Origin: an actinobacterium acMicro-4
Lineage (GTDB): Bacteria > Actinomycetota > Actinomycetes > Actinomycetales > Microbacteriaceae
DNA length: 64,000 bases
Direction: 5' to 3'
NCBI GenBank assembly: GCA_000754445.1
Contig: JNSD01000002.1
Coordinates: 1-64,000, forward strand
The notes under the pieces are model-generated. The model did no database searches, was not told the origin of the DNA, and was given only the letters and a program-made list of their open reading frames with translations. The position numbers were made by a program, and so were the translations under genes. Numbering within the stretch: position 1 is the first letter of the stretch; the number at the start of each line of letters is the position of its first letter. Shown here piece by piece: positions 31,582 to 40,652 of the stretch.

Positions 31582-32373
31582 TTATCCGGCGATTGCAACG
31601 GAGCGAATGACTCGCTCCAGTAGCAGGTTGAAGTTGATGGCCATCTCCTCGGCGCTTTCCCCTGGCCACACGTGCACCGGGCTGGCCGCCCCCTGAGCCT
31701 GTTGCAGGGCCACGCGCTCCGGGAGTTCGGGTTGCAGAACGAGCGCCCCAAACATCTGCTTCAACTCGTCAATGCGGTACTGGTGTTCGACCGATTGAGG
31801 TCTCACGCGGTTCACAATCACACCGAGTGGTTGCAACCTTGGGGACACACCGCGGCGCAACTCATCGACAGCTCGGAAAGCACGCTGTGTTGCAGCAACC
31901 GAAAAAAGGCCAGGCTCTGTGACGACGGCCACCCGATCGCTGGCTGTCCACGCCATGCGAGTGAGCCCATTGAGTGAGGGCGGGCAGTCAATGAGCACCA
32001 GGTCATAGTCGCCCTCCACAGCGGCCAAGATTTCTTCCATGCGCCAAATCTCTCGCTTGGTCAGTGTCGGAGTGTCAAAAGCCATGGCTGCTGGTGAGCC
32101 CAACAAGACGTCCACTTTCCCGTTGCGAGCCCTCGTCCAGCCCGAGGACACGATGGCGTTACGCACATTTGATGACCGAGGGTTGGCGAGCACGTGGGAA
32201 ATATTGAGGTGGCGACCGACCGTCACGTCGAGCCCAGTCGAGGCGTCGGACTGAGGGTCCATGTCAACAACGAGTGTGCGCAGACCGCTGGCAAAAGCTG
32301 CAGAGGCTAGCCCAAGCGAGACGGTGGTCTTACCCACACCGCCTTTAAGAGAGCTCAGGCTGATTACGCGCAT
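31582..32373 (-). CDS. ParA family ATPase
   Basis: MRVISLSSLKGGVGKTTVSLGLASAAFASGLRTLVVDMDPQSDASTGL; start set at the Met codon ending at 32373 (ORF extends to 32622 without homology). Confidence 0.9.
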   Translation of the reverse strand: MRVISLSSLKGGVGKTTVSLGLASAAFASGLRTLVVDMDPQSDASTGLDVTVGRHLNISHVLANPRSSNVRNAIVSSGWTRARNGKVDVLLGSPAAMAFDTPTLTKREIWRMEEILAAVEGDYDLVLIDCPPSLNGLTRMAWTASDRVAVVTEPGLFSVAATQRAFRAVDELRRGVSPRLQPLGVIVNRVRPQSVEHQYRIDELKQMFGALVLQPELPERVALQQAQGAASPVHVWPGESAEEMAINFNLLLERVIRSVAIAG

Positions 32374-32436
32374 CTCATCTAGCTTAGCCTTCAGTAAGGT
32401 AGAGCTCAGGACTTTGGGCGGCGTTTTTGGGCGCGG

Positions 32437-35400
32437 ATGAGAGGGGCTCCATCTTTGGTCACCAAGATTCTTGTGGCGAATCGTGGCGAGATTGCGATTA
32501 GGGCTTTTCGTGCCGCTGTAGAACTTGGTAAACGGACCGTGGCGGTCTACCCCTACGAAGACCGGTACTCCCTCCACCGTATGAAGGCCGACGAGGCCTA
32601 CCAAATTGGTGAACCTGGCCATCCCTTGCGGGCGTACCTTGACATTGCAGAAATCATCCGGGTTGCCAAGCTCTCTGGCGCCGACGCTGTCTACCCGGGA
32701 TACGGGTTTCTCAGTGAGAACCCCGACCTAGCACGGGCCTGCGAAGAAGCAGGAATTGTATTCATCGGCCCACCGGCAGCCGTGCTGGAGATGGCCGGAA
32801 ACAAAGTCACCGCCAAAGAGCACGCTATTCGTGCCGGTGTTCCGGTGTTGGCCTCGAGTGAGGCCAGCAGCGATATTGAGGCTCTAGTGCGGGCTGCAGA
32901 GGAGATCGGTTTTCCAGTTTTTGCTAAGGCGGTGGCCGGTGGTGGTGGTCGTGGAATGCGCCGGGTCGATCAGCCGGAGGCACTGCGGGGTGCCCTCGAG
33001 GCAGCTATGCGAGAGGCCGAGACAGCATTTGGTGATGGGCGCATGTTTATCGAACAGGCGGTCGTGAGACCCCGGCACATCGAAGTGCAGATTCTTGCTG
33101 ATTCCACGGGCCACACCATGCACCTGTTTGAGCGAGATTGCTCAGTGCAACGCCGCCACCAAAAAGTCATTGAGATTGCCCCAGCCCCCAACCTCGACCC
33201 CGCGCTGCGCGAGGCAATCCTCAAGGACGCTGTTGCTTTCGCCTCGTCGATTGGTTATCAAAATGCGGGAACGGTCGAGTTCCTCGTCGACACCGCGGGG
33301 GAGCGGGCAGGGACCCACGTTTTCATTGAGATGAACCCCCGCATCCAAGTCGAGCACACTGTCACCGAGGAAATCACCGACGTCGACTTGGTTCAGTCCC
33401 AGATGCGCATTGCTTCGGGGGAGTCCCTGGCTGATCTGGGGCTCTCCAGTGGCACCATCGTTCCGCGCGGTTTTGCTCTCCAGTGCCGGATTACCACCGA
33501 GGACCCCAGTGCTGATTTCCGTCCCGACACGGGAAAGATCACCACCTATCGTTCACCCGGTGGTGCGGGAATTCGCTTGGATGGTGGAACGGTGAGCCAG
33601 GGCGCCCAAATTTCGCCCTACTTCGACTCGCTGCTGGCGAAGATGACCTCACGTGGCCGCGATTTCCCGACCGCCGTGGCCCGCGCGAGGCGCGGTCTGG
33701 CCGAATTTCGTATTCGCGGAGTCTCCACCAACATCGCTTTCTTGCAAGCGGTGGTTGAGGACGAAGCGTTTCTCGCCGGCGACGTCTCGACCTCGTTCAT
33801 CGATGAGCGCCCGCAGCTGGTTCGGGCTCGAGTGTCGAAGGACCGTGGGACAAAGCTTCTGACTTGGTTGGCCGACGCCACTGTCAATCAACCCCACGGG
33901 CCTGGCGAGGGACTGAGTGACCCCGTCTCTAAGCTCCCGCCTGTTCCTCTCGAGGCTCCACCTGGTGGCTCCAAGCAACTGCTGGACTCGTTGGGGCCGG
34001 TAGCTTTTGCTGGGGCTCTACGCAAACAGAAGGCCCTGGCGCTCACCGAGACCACATTCCGCGACGCGCACCAGTCGTTGTTGGCTACCCGGGTGAGGAC
34101 CAGGGACCTGGTGGCCGCTCTGCCCGTTGTCGCTCACACCACGCCACAATTGCTCTCCGTGGAGGCGTGGGGTGGTGCAACCTATGACGTGGCGTTGCGA
34201 TTCCTCGGAGAAGACCCGTGGGAGCGCCTCGTTGATCTGCGCGAAGCGCTGCCAAATGTTTGTATTCAAATGTTGTTGCGAGGGCGCAACACCGTGGGTT
34301 ATACGCCCTACCCCACCCAGGTGACAAACGCTTTTGTTCATGAGGCAGCAACCGCGGGAATCGATATCTTCCGCATCTTTGATGCGCTCAATGACGTGTC
34401 CAATATGCGACCCGCCATTGACGCGGTATTGGAAACCGGCACCACCATTGCTGAAGTCGCGCTCTGTTACTCCGGTAACCTTTCTGATCCCTCTGAGGAT
34501 CTGTACACGCTGGATTACTACCTGCGCCTAGCGGAGAAGATTGTTACCAGTGGCGCGCACATCCTGGCCATCAAGGACATGGCCGGTCTTCTTCGCGCCG
34601 AAGCCGCTGCGACCCTGGTCGAAGCTGTGAGATCGCGGTTCGATCTGCCGGTCCACCTCCACACCCACGACACGGCAGGCGGGCAATTGGCCACTCTGCT
34701 CGCTGCGAGTCGGGCCGGCGTCGACGCTGTGGACGCCGCGAGTGCGGCGATGGCGGGAACCACCAGTCAGCCGTCGTTGTCGTCGCTTGTCGCGGCACTG
34801 GAATTCACCGAGCGAGACACCGGCATCAGTCTTGAGAGCGTTTCGGCGCTGGAGCCTTATTGGGAGTCAGTCCGCAAGCTCTATGCCCCCTTTGAGTCGG
34901 GTTTACCAGGCCCTACCGGGCGGGTCTATCACCACGAGATTCCTGGCGGTCAGCTTTCTAATCTTCGTCAGCAGGCGATAGCCCTGGGCCTCGCAGACCG
35001 CTTTGAAGACATCGAAAATTGGTATGCCGAGGCGAACCGGATGCTGGGGCGTCCGACGAAGGTCACCCCCTCCAGCAAGGTCGTCGGGGACCTTGCACTC
35101 CACCTGGTCGCCATGGATGTTAACCCAACGGATTTTGAAGAAAACCCTGGCAAGTACGACGTCCCCGACTCGGTTGTGGGCTTTATGGCAGGCGAACTGG
35201 GTGACCTTCCAGGCGGTTGGCCAGAACCCTTCCGGACCAAGATTCTCAAAGGCAAGAAGCCCTCGAGAGAAGTGGGGACACTTACTCCCGGGCAGGAGCA
35301 GGTGCTGCTTGCACCGGGCCTTGAGCGAAGGGCCCTGCTGAACGAACTGCTCTTTCCTGGCCCCACCCGAGACTTTCTCGACGTGAGAGAAAACTACGGC

Positions 35401-35859
35401 GACATCTCCGTCATCAAGACTCGGGACTACCTCTATGGCTTGCGCCCGGGCGAAGAATCGGTGATCGAAGTCGAGGCGGGGGTGAGCCTGTATGTGTCGC
35501 TTGAGACAATTTCCGACCCCGACGATCACGGTATGCGCACGGTGATGGTGTCTTTGAATGGTCAAATGCGGCCGGTGATGGTCCGTGACCGTGCCGTGCA
35601 GGCTGTGGTGACTCAGACAGAAAAAGCCGACCCAGCGAACCCGAGGCACATCGCCGCACCCTTCTCGGGCGTTGTTACCCTGGGAGTTGCAGCGGGTGAC
35701 GCCGTCGCGCAGGGTGGCGTCGTCGCCACTATCGAGGCTATGAAGATGGAGGCGGCAATCAGTAGCCCGATGGCGGGAATTGTGGCTCGAGTAGCGATTC
35801 CCAAGACCCAGCAAGTTGAAGCAGGTGACCTTCTGGTGGAACTCGACGATGGCTCGTGA
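32437..35859 (+). CDS. pyc: Pyruvate carboxylase
   Basis: Biotin carboxylase (ILVANRGEIAIRAFRA, AVAGGGGRGMR), carboxyltransferase (TTFRDAHQSLLATRVRTRD), biotinyl domain (ATIEAMKMEAAI). Confidence 0.97.
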   Translation: MRGAPSLVTKILVANRGEIAIRAFRAAVELGKRTVAVYPYEDRYSLHRMKADEAYQIGEPGHPLRAYLDIAEIIRVAKLSGADAVYPGYGFLSENPDLARACEEAGIVFIGPPAAVLEMAGNKVTAKEHAIRAGVPVLASSEASSDIEALVRAAEEIGFPVFAKAVAGGGGRGMRRVDQPEALRGALEAAMREAETAFGDGRMFIEQAVVRPRHIEVQILADSTGHTMHLFERDCSVQRRHQKVIEIAPAPNLDPALREAILKDAVAFASSIGYQNAGTVEFLVDTAGERAGTHVFIEMNPRIQVEHTVTEEITDVDLVQSQMRIASGESLADLGLSSGTIVPRGFALQCRITTEDPSADFRPDTGKITTYRSPGGAGIRLDGGTVSQGAQISPYFDSLLAKMTSRGRDFPTAVARARRGLAEFRIRGVSTNIAFLQAVVEDEAFLAGDVSTSFIDERPQLVRARVSKDRGTKLLTWLADATVNQPHGPGEGLSDPVSKLPPVPLEAPPGGSKQLLDSLGPVAFAGALRKQKALALTETTFRDAHQSLLATRVRTRDLVAALPVVAHTTPQLLSVEAWGGATYDVALRFLGEDPWERLVDLREALPNVCIQMLLRGRNTVGYTPYPTQVTNAFVHEAATAGIDIFRIFDALNDVSNMRPAIDAVLETGTTIAEVALCYSGNLSDPSEDLYTLDYYLRLAEKIVTSGAHILAIKDMAGLLRAEAAATLVEAVRSRFDLPVHLHTHDTAGGQLATLLAASRAGVDAVDAASAAMAGTTSQPSLSSLVAALEFTERDTGISLESVSALEPYWESVRKLYAPFESGLPGPTGRVYHHEIPGGQLSNLRQQAIALGLADRFEDIENWYAEANRMLGRPTKVTPSSKVVGDLALHLVAMDVNPTDFEENPGKYDVPDSVVGFMAGELGDLPGGWPEPFRTKILKGKKPSREVGTLTPGQEQVLLAPGLERRALLNELLFPGPTRDFLDVRENYGDISVIKTRDYLYGLRPGEESVIEVEAGVSLYVSLETISDPDDHGMRTVMVSLNGQMRPVMVRDRAVQAVVTQTEKADPANPRHIAAPFSGVVTLGVAAGDAVAQGGVVATIEAMKMEAAISSPMAGIVARVAIPKTQQVEAGDLLVELDDGS

Positions 35860-35916
35860 GTTTCTGGGTAATATTGATCGCTGTCGACTTCACGCGAATA
35901 AGGACCTTTAGCACCT

Positions 35917-37059
35917 ATGGCAAAGCGCGAGACTAACATCAAGTCCCCCGACGCTACTGAGCCCGCAGAGACTGTGGGTGGAGATGGCGAGTTGGAGGAA
36001 TCCGCCGTTGATCCGGCTGCGTTGGAGTCGAGTGGGGCAGAGAGCATCACCCTCGTTGTCGCGGATTCTTCCGATAGTTTGTACCAGCGACGTGCCGGGA
36101 ATCGTGGCGATAGCCCAGAACCGTCGGCGATGCTCACAGATGACCGCCTTCTGGACATTTCCGGACGCAAGAGCCTCGCTCCGGAGGGCCTCTGGCAAAG
36201 TTTGGTGTACAACATTTCCTTTCACACCATCAACCTTGGTGATTCAGCCGCCGTGCGCGAACGAAAGGCCATGGATCGCCGGATTGGCGCAGCTTTTGAG
36301 ACAGGTGCGCGCTACGTTCCTGTGGTGACTCGCAAGGGCGGAGTGGGCAAAACCACCGTCACCACTCTTCTTGGTATGGCGTTAGCCGAGGTCCGCCACG
36401 ATCGGGTCATAGCGATTGATGCAAACCCCGACCGCGGAACGCTTGCGGAGCGAGTGCCGAAGTCGACCGGCGCAACGGTTCGCGATGTTGTCAATCTTGC
36501 CGCCGGCATCTCGGGCTTTACCGACTTTGCAGAGTTGGTGTCGAAAGACGCCTCACGCCTCCACGTGCTTGCTTCTGATACCGACCCACTGATGTCTGAA
36601 GCCTTCGACGAGGACGATTACAACGTGGTCGCCGATCAGGCGGCCCGGTTCTACTCCGTCATCCTTACAGACTGCGGCACGGGCATTGTTCACTCAGTGA
36701 TGAAGCCCACACTGGAACGGGCGGATGGTCTTGTGGTGGTTTCCGGCGGAAGCATCGATGAAGCCCGACTGGCTTCGGAGACGCTGACCTGGTTGGAAGC
36801 CAATGGCTACGGTGAGTTGGTCGCCCGCGCTGTGGTGGCTCTCAACACCGCGACTCAGGGCTCAAACGTGGTCAAGTTGGACGAAATCGAAGGCCACTTC
36901 ATCTCTCGGGTGAGAGAAGTTGTGCGGATTCCCTATGACCCCAATCTCGCCGCCGGTTCCGTTATTGAATGGGACCGTCTGAGCCCCTACACGCGTCAGG
37001 CTGCCCGTGAGCTGGCCGCACTTGTCGTTGAGGGTATGAGCGAGCGTCTCGGCACCTAG
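35917..37059 (+). CDS. MinD/ParA-like ATPase with about 130-aa acidic N-terminal extension
   Basis: VPVVTRKGGVGKTTVTTLLGMALAEVRHDRVIAIDANPDRGTLAERV. Confidence 0.88.
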   Translation: MAKRETNIKSPDATEPAETVGGDGELEESAVDPAALESSGAESITLVVADSSDSLYQRRAGNRGDSPEPSAMLTDDRLLDISGRKSLAPEGLWQSLVYNISFHTINLGDSAAVRERKAMDRRIGAAFETGARYVPVVTRKGGVGKTTVTTLLGMALAEVRHDRVIAIDANPDRGTLAERVPKSTGATVRDVVNLAAGISGFTDFAELVSKDASRLHVLASDTDPLMSEAFDEDDYNVVADQAARFYSVILTDCGTGIVHSVMKPTLERADGLVVVSGGSIDEARLASETLTWLEANGYGELVARAVVALNTATQGSNVVKLDEIEGHFISRVREVVRIPYDPNLAAGSVIEWDRLSPYTRQAARELAALVVEGMSERLGT

Positions 37060-37060
37060 C

Positions 37061-37558
37061 ATGGCGGTGCGTGCCATTCGGCTCTTCGGTGATCCCATTC
37101 TCAAAAGCCCGACCGAACCAGCAGAGGTCACTACTGAGCGAACCGCGCAACTCGTTGCCGACCTCCTCGACACTGTCAAACTGCCTGGTCGCGCGGGCGT
37201 TGCCGCCAATCAGATTGGCGTGGGGCTTTCTGCCTTTAGTTACAACATCGAGGGTGTTGTGGGATATCTCCTGAACCCCAACCTTGTTCGAGTCTGGGGC
37301 GAGCCTGAAGAAATGAGTGAGGGATGCCTTTCGGTCCCAGGCCTCACCTACCCGCGCCTGCGGCATCCGTTCGCTCTGGTGCGGGGTGTGACCCTGGACG
37401 GTGACGTCGTCGACGTTGAGGGCGAGGGCTTGATGGCTCAGGCCATTCAGCACGAGATGGATCACCTTCGTGGGGTGCTCTATTTCGAGGGTCTTGCGCC
37501 GGAGCACAAAAAGCACGCACTGAGCGCGCTCCGCGAATCGGAGTGGTTCGCTCTCTGA
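37061..37558 (+). CDS. def: Peptide deformylase
   Basis: GVAANQIGVGLSAF, MSEGCLSVPGL, QAIQHEMDHLRGVLY (HExxH). Confidence 0.93.
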   Translation: MAVRAIRLFGDPILKSPTEPAEVTTERTAQLVADLLDTVKLPGRAGVAANQIGVGLSAFSYNIEGVVGYLLNPNLVRVWGEPEEMSEGCLSVPGLTYPRLRHPFALVRGVTLDGDVVDVEGEGLMAQAIQHEMDHLRGVLYFEGLAPEHKKHALSALRESEWFAL

Positions 37559-37604
37559 GCTGTGCCTCCGAGGGGCGGGTCCATGCTCGCTAGACTGTCC
37601 CCCC

Positions 37605-38513
37605 GTGTACACATGCGGAATTGACATTGGTGGGACAAAGATTGCGGCGGGTCTCGTCAACGCTGGGGGAGAGCTGTCGCAGCGCAGCGAGCGCGCCACC
37701 AACGCCGAGGATCCGCTCGCCATTATTGACACCGTCGTTGAGATGGTGAGTGAGCTTAATGGCGACGAAGTAGCCAGCGCTGTAGGCGTGGCTGCTGCTG
37801 CTTTCCTCGATCGCACCAGAGAACGCGTCTATTTTGCACCCAATATCGCATGGGCTGATTTTCCTCTGCAGGATGTCCTGGAGCAGCGCCTCGGCCGTCC
37901 CGTCACCCTGGAAAATGATGCCAACGCCGCGGGTTGGGCTGAGTTTCAGTTTGGCGCCGCCAAGCATGCGCACTCTATGGTGATGCTCACCATGGGCACG
38001 GGCGTCGGCGGCGCAGTAGTCGAAGACGGGCGCCTCCTCGTCGGAGGCTTTGGATCCGCTGGTGAGCTCGGTCATATCATCATCGAGCCAGATGGCTTGC
38101 TGTGTGGCTGTGGGAACCGAGGGTGCTTGGAGCAGTATGCCTCCGGCACGGCGCTGATGAGAGAGGCCCGCAGCGACCTAGGTCGCCCCGAACTCACCTC
38201 GGAGGAGATGACAGAACTGTTGGTCGGTGGCGATAGCGCCGCCATTGCAGTGCTGAACAGGGTGTGTGACGCGATGGGACGAGGCATTACCGCTCTGGTG
38301 GCCGTCACCGACCCAGAAGTGGTGGTCATCGGGGGAGGCGTTGCCAAAGCGGGGGCTCTGGTCAGCGACCCCATTACCGAGTCCTTTAGGCGCCACTATG
38401 GCGCCTATGAGCGCAGGCCGGTGCCGCGCGTCGTTGTCGCGACCATGGGAAACAACGCCGGCGTCATCGGCGCTGCTGACTTGGCACGCCTTCAACGTCC
38501 TGCTGGGGCGTAG
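37605..38513 (+). CDS. ROK family glucokinase
   Basis: YTCGIDIGGTKIAAGLVNAGG; ENDANAAGWAEFQFGAAK; GTGVGGAVVEDG; CGCGNRGCLEQYASG. Confidence 0.93.
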   Translation: MYTCGIDIGGTKIAAGLVNAGGELSQRSERATNAEDPLAIIDTVVEMVSELNGDEVASAVGVAAAAFLDRTRERVYFAPNIAWADFPLQDVLEQRLGRPVTLENDANAAGWAEFQFGAAKHAHSMVMLTMGTGVGGAVVEDGRLLVGGFGSAGELGHIIIEPDGLLCGCGNRGCLEQYASGTALMREARSDLGRPELTSEEMTELLVGGDSAAIAVLNRVCDAMGRGITALVAVTDPEVVVIGGGVAKAGALVSDPITESFRRHYGAYERRPVPRVVVATMGNNAGVIGAADLARLQRPAGA

Positions 38514-38539
38514 TCTGAGGGAAGTCGGGAGGGGGCTAG

Positions 38540-39217
38540 ATGTTTTATTGGATTATGAAGCACTGGGTCATTGGCCCTCTCATGACGACTGTCTTTCGCC
38601 CGTGGGCGAAGGGGCTGGAAAACATGCCGCGCACCGGGCCTGCGGTCGTGGTGTGCAATCACTTGTCCTTTGTTGATTCGGTTTTTCTCCCGCTCGTCGT
38701 CGATCGCCAGATGGCATTCCTGGCAAAGAGCGACTACTTCACTGGCCGGGGAATCAAGGGGTGGGCCATTAGGTTTTTTATGACCTCGGCTGGGCAACTA
38801 CCCATTGATCGCTCCGGCGGGAAAGCATCGGAAGCCTCACTCAATGCGGGCCTTCAGGTCCTTGCCGAGGGAAAAGTCCTCTCCATCTACCCCGAGGGCA
38901 CCAGAAGCCCGGATGGTCGGATGTTTCGCGGCCGCACCGGGGTGGCGCGCATGATTCTCGATGCAAATGTTCCGGTGATTCCTGTGGCCGTCGTCGACAC
39001 TGACAAGGTCATGCCACTGGGCACTAATTTTCCGAAGGTCCACAGGGTCGGTGTGGTGCTCGGCGAGCCTTTAGATTTTTCTCGTTTTCGCGGCATGGAG
39101 AGCGATCGGTTTGTCTTGAGAGCGATCACCGATGAAATCATCTACGAAATGAACAAGCTCAGCGGGCAAGACTACGTCGATGTGTATGCCTCGACGCTGC
39201 GCAACCCAGCCACGTAG
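38540..39217 (+). CDS. 1-acyl-sn-glycerol-3-phosphate acyltransferase
   Basis: VVVCNHLSFVDSVFLP (HX4D), IYPEGTRSPDGRMFRGRTGVARM. Confidence 0.92.
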   Translation: MFYWIMKHWVIGPLMTTVFRPWAKGLENMPRTGPAVVVCNHLSFVDSVFLPLVVDRQMAFLAKSDYFTGRGIKGWAIRFFMTSAGQLPIDRSGGKASEASLNAGLQVLAEGKVLSIYPEGTRSPDGRMFRGRTGVARMILDANVPVIPVAVVDTDKVMPLGTNFPKVHRVGVVLGEPLDFSRFRGMESDRFVLRAITDEIIYEMNKLSGQDYVDVYASTLRNPAT

Positions 39218-39284
39218 GAGCCGATGTGGGGCGTTGCTGTGCTCGGCTAGGCTTGTCCTTGCACTGCACAGAGATTGAGGAATC

Positions 39285-40652
39285 GTGGACACCAGTGAAA
39301 GCGCCGTTATCCCAGCACCCGGGGTAGTCGAAGGTTTGGACCATTGGCGTTCGTTGGCGATCAAGCAGCAACCCCAGTGGCCCGATACCGCTGCTGCCGC
39401 GGCGGTATCGAGAGAGCTTCAGAGCGTTCCACCCTTGGTTTTTGCCGGAGAAGTCGATCTTCTTCGTGAGCGCTTGGCGCGCGTTGCCAGTGGGAAAGCT
39501 TTCTTGCTTCAGGGTGGCGACTGCGCTGAGACTTTCCAGGGCGCCACCGCTGACAACATTAGGAATAGGGTCAAGACCATCCTGCAGATGGCAGTGGTGT
39601 TGACCTACGGCGCGTCGATGCCCATTGTGAAGATGGGCCGGATGGCTGGCCAGTTTGCCAAGCCACGCTCCAGTGACGATGAAACCAGAGATGGCGTGAC
39701 CCTTCCCGCGTACCGCGGCGACATCGTCAATGGCTATGACTTCACTGAGGAATCGAGAACCCCAAATCCGGCGCGAATGCTCCAGGGGTACCACACGGCT
39801 GCGTCCACTCTGAATCTGATTCGGGCGTTCACCCAGGGTGGCTTCGCTGATTTGCGCATGGTCCACAGTTGGAACAGAGGTTTTGCTGAGAACCCCGCCA
39901 ACGCGCGTTATGAAGGGCTCGCCAAAGAAATTGACCGCGCGATTCGTTTCATGGAGGCCGCTGGCGCTGATTTTGATGAACTGAAACGAGTCGAGTTCTA
40001 CGCCAGCCATGAGGGTCTGCTGATGGATTACGAACGTCCGTTGACCCGCATCGATTCACGGACGGGCACGCCCTATGTGACCTCCGGACACTTCCTGTGG
40101 ATTGGCGAGCGCACTCGTGAGATCGATGGCGCCCACGTTGATTTCTTCTCCCGAGTGCGCAATCCCATTGGGGTCAAGGTCGGTCCCTCAATGACGCCGG
40201 ATGCGCTAGAAGCCCTGATTGACAAGCTCGACCCAGCCCGTGAACCGGGCCGCCTGACGTTAATCACTCGTATGGGCGCCACTGCGATTCGCGATGCATT
40301 GCCACCGCTGTTGGATGCCACCAAGTCTCTGGAGGTGCAACCCGTGTGGGTGACGGACCCCATGCATGGCAACGGCATTACGACATCCACCGGATACAAG
40401 ACCCGTCGCTTCGATGATGTTGTCGATGAAGTCCAGGGCTTTTTCGAAGCGCACCGCCTAATCGGCACGCACCCCGGTGGCGTTCACGTTGAACTCACGG
40501 GTGACGATGTGACAGAGTGCCTCGGTGGCTCTCAACAGATTGATGAGCTGGGCCTTGAGAACAAGTACGAGTCTTTGTGTGACCCGAGGCTTAACCACCA
40601 GCAGTCACTGGAGCTTGCCTTCTTGGTTGCCGAAGAACTTACCAAGCCCTAG
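39285..40652 (+). CDS. aroG: Class II DAHP synthase
   Basis: FLLQGGDCAETFQG; MGRMAGQFAKPRSS; PVWVTDPMHGNGITTSTGYKTRRFDDVVDEVQGF. Confidence 0.95.
   Translation: MDTSESAVIPAPGVVEGLDHWRSLAIKQQPQWPDTAAAAAVSRELQSVPPLVFAGEVDLLRERLARVASGKAFLLQGGDCAETFQGATADNIRNRVKTILQMAVVLTYGASMPIVKMGRMAGQFAKPRSSDDETRDGVTLPAYRGDIVNGYDFTEESRTPNPARMLQGYHTAASTLNLIRAFTQGGFADLRMVHSWNRGFAENPANARYEGLAKEIDRAIRFMEAAGADFDELKRVEFYASHEGLLMDYERPLTRIDSRTGTPYVTSGHFLWIGERTREIDGAHVDFFSRVRNPIGVKVGPSMTPDALEALIDKLDPAREPGRLTLITRMGATAIRDALPPLLDATKSLEVQPVWVTDPMHGNGITTSTGYKTRRFDDVVDEVQGFFEAHRLIGTHPGGVHVELTGDDVTECLGGSQQIDELGLENKYESLCDPRLNHQQSLELAFLVAEELTKP

Noticed and set aside
34903-35814. 303-aa minus-strand ORF
   Set aside because: Antisense to the pyc 3' part; shadow ORF.
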